NCBI GenBank assembly: GCA_030691295.1
Contig: JAUYEQ010000413.1
Span: 1-6,808 of the forward strand
Source: Bacteroidota bacterium
Lineage (GTDB): Bacteria > Bacteroidota > Bacteroidia > Bacteroidales > Prolixibacteraceae
Direction: 5' to 3'
DNA: 6,808 nt
Below are positions 6,622 through 6,808 of this stretch, piece after piece. The first letter of the stretch is position 1. Each line of letters begins with the position of its first letter. Below the pieces are notes generated by a model. It saw only the letters and a program-made list of their open reading frames with translations, did not search any database and was not told the DNA's origin. The position numbers and the translations under genes are program-made.

Positions 6622-6808
6622 TTAAATGAAATGCAAAGGGTCAAAATCTATATCATTATTAGCTCCAGCGTCAAAAAGCTTAAAAACACCTTCATCCAAC
6701 CAAGCAATTGAAATGTTTTCATTCACGCAAAACTCAATTAAACTGTCAATAGGTCTTTGAGAATACACTATAATTTCTTTAATATTTTCAAATCCCATCT
6801 GCTTGTGG
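6622..6808 (-). CDS. Unrecognised protein, C-terminal 61 residues (5' end outside window)
   Basis: On the minus strand an open frame enters from the right edge and ends at a TAA (6622-6624), giving 61 residues that finish in NNDIDFDPLHFI. The frame contains alternating strand- and helix-like segments (ENIKEIIVYS, DSLIEFCVNENISIAWL) and an acidic end, as in the tail of a soluble alpha/beta protein. There is an internal ATG four codons in, so a short self-contained protein of 58 residues cannot be excluded, but with the edge so near a longer gene is more likely. By hand count about 32% of its bases are G or C, visibly lower than rnr. I do not recognise the family and assign no function. Whether it is really translated is probable but not certain. 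Confidence 0.55.
   Translation of the reverse strand, partial: HKQMGFENIKEIIVYSQRPIDSLIEFCVNENISIAWLDEGVFKLFDAGANNDIDFDPLHFI

Overview
The window looks like chromosomal DNA of a member of the Bacteroidota, probably a Bacteroidales/Marinilabiliales-type organism. The evidence is a TonB-dependent receptor with an N-terminal carboxypeptidase-regulatory-like domain, leaders without Shine-Dalgarno sites and rich in A, and exact matches to the Bacteroidota -7 promoter element TAnnTTTG in front of two genes. The lineage call rests on these features only; no database search was possible.

All six supported coding regions lie on the minus strand, so transcription runs from right to left. In that order they are: the 3' end of an unrecognised AT-rich gene (6622-6808, cut by the window edge); a 350-base gap with no gene; RNase R (rnr, 4067-6271); a TetR-family regulator with its own promoter (3354-3959); a 199-base gap holding a striking repeat and hairpin structure; an LpxH-like metallophosphoesterase (2300-3154) followed 8 bases later by a GT-B glycosyltransferase (1308-2291), an obvious two-gene operon; and the 5' two-fifths or so of a TonB-dependent outer-membrane receptor (1-1229), which continues beyond the left edge. 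Most plus-strand open frames are antisense shadows of these genes.

Functionally, RNase R is housekeeping RNA turnover. The phosphoesterase/glycosyltransferase pair probably acts on a nucleotide-activated or lipid-linked sugar in the cell envelope, but its substrate cannot be read from the sequence. The TetR regulator sits directly upstream of this pair and could control it, itself, or something elsewhere. The TonB receptor has its own likely promoter and may be unrelated.

I did not find a clear new defence or mobile system. The points most worth following are the 32-bp tandem duplication fused to a long inverted repeat between the regulator and the phosphoesterase, the phosphoesterase/glycosyltransferase cassette itself, and the compositional drop into an unknown gene at the right edge.
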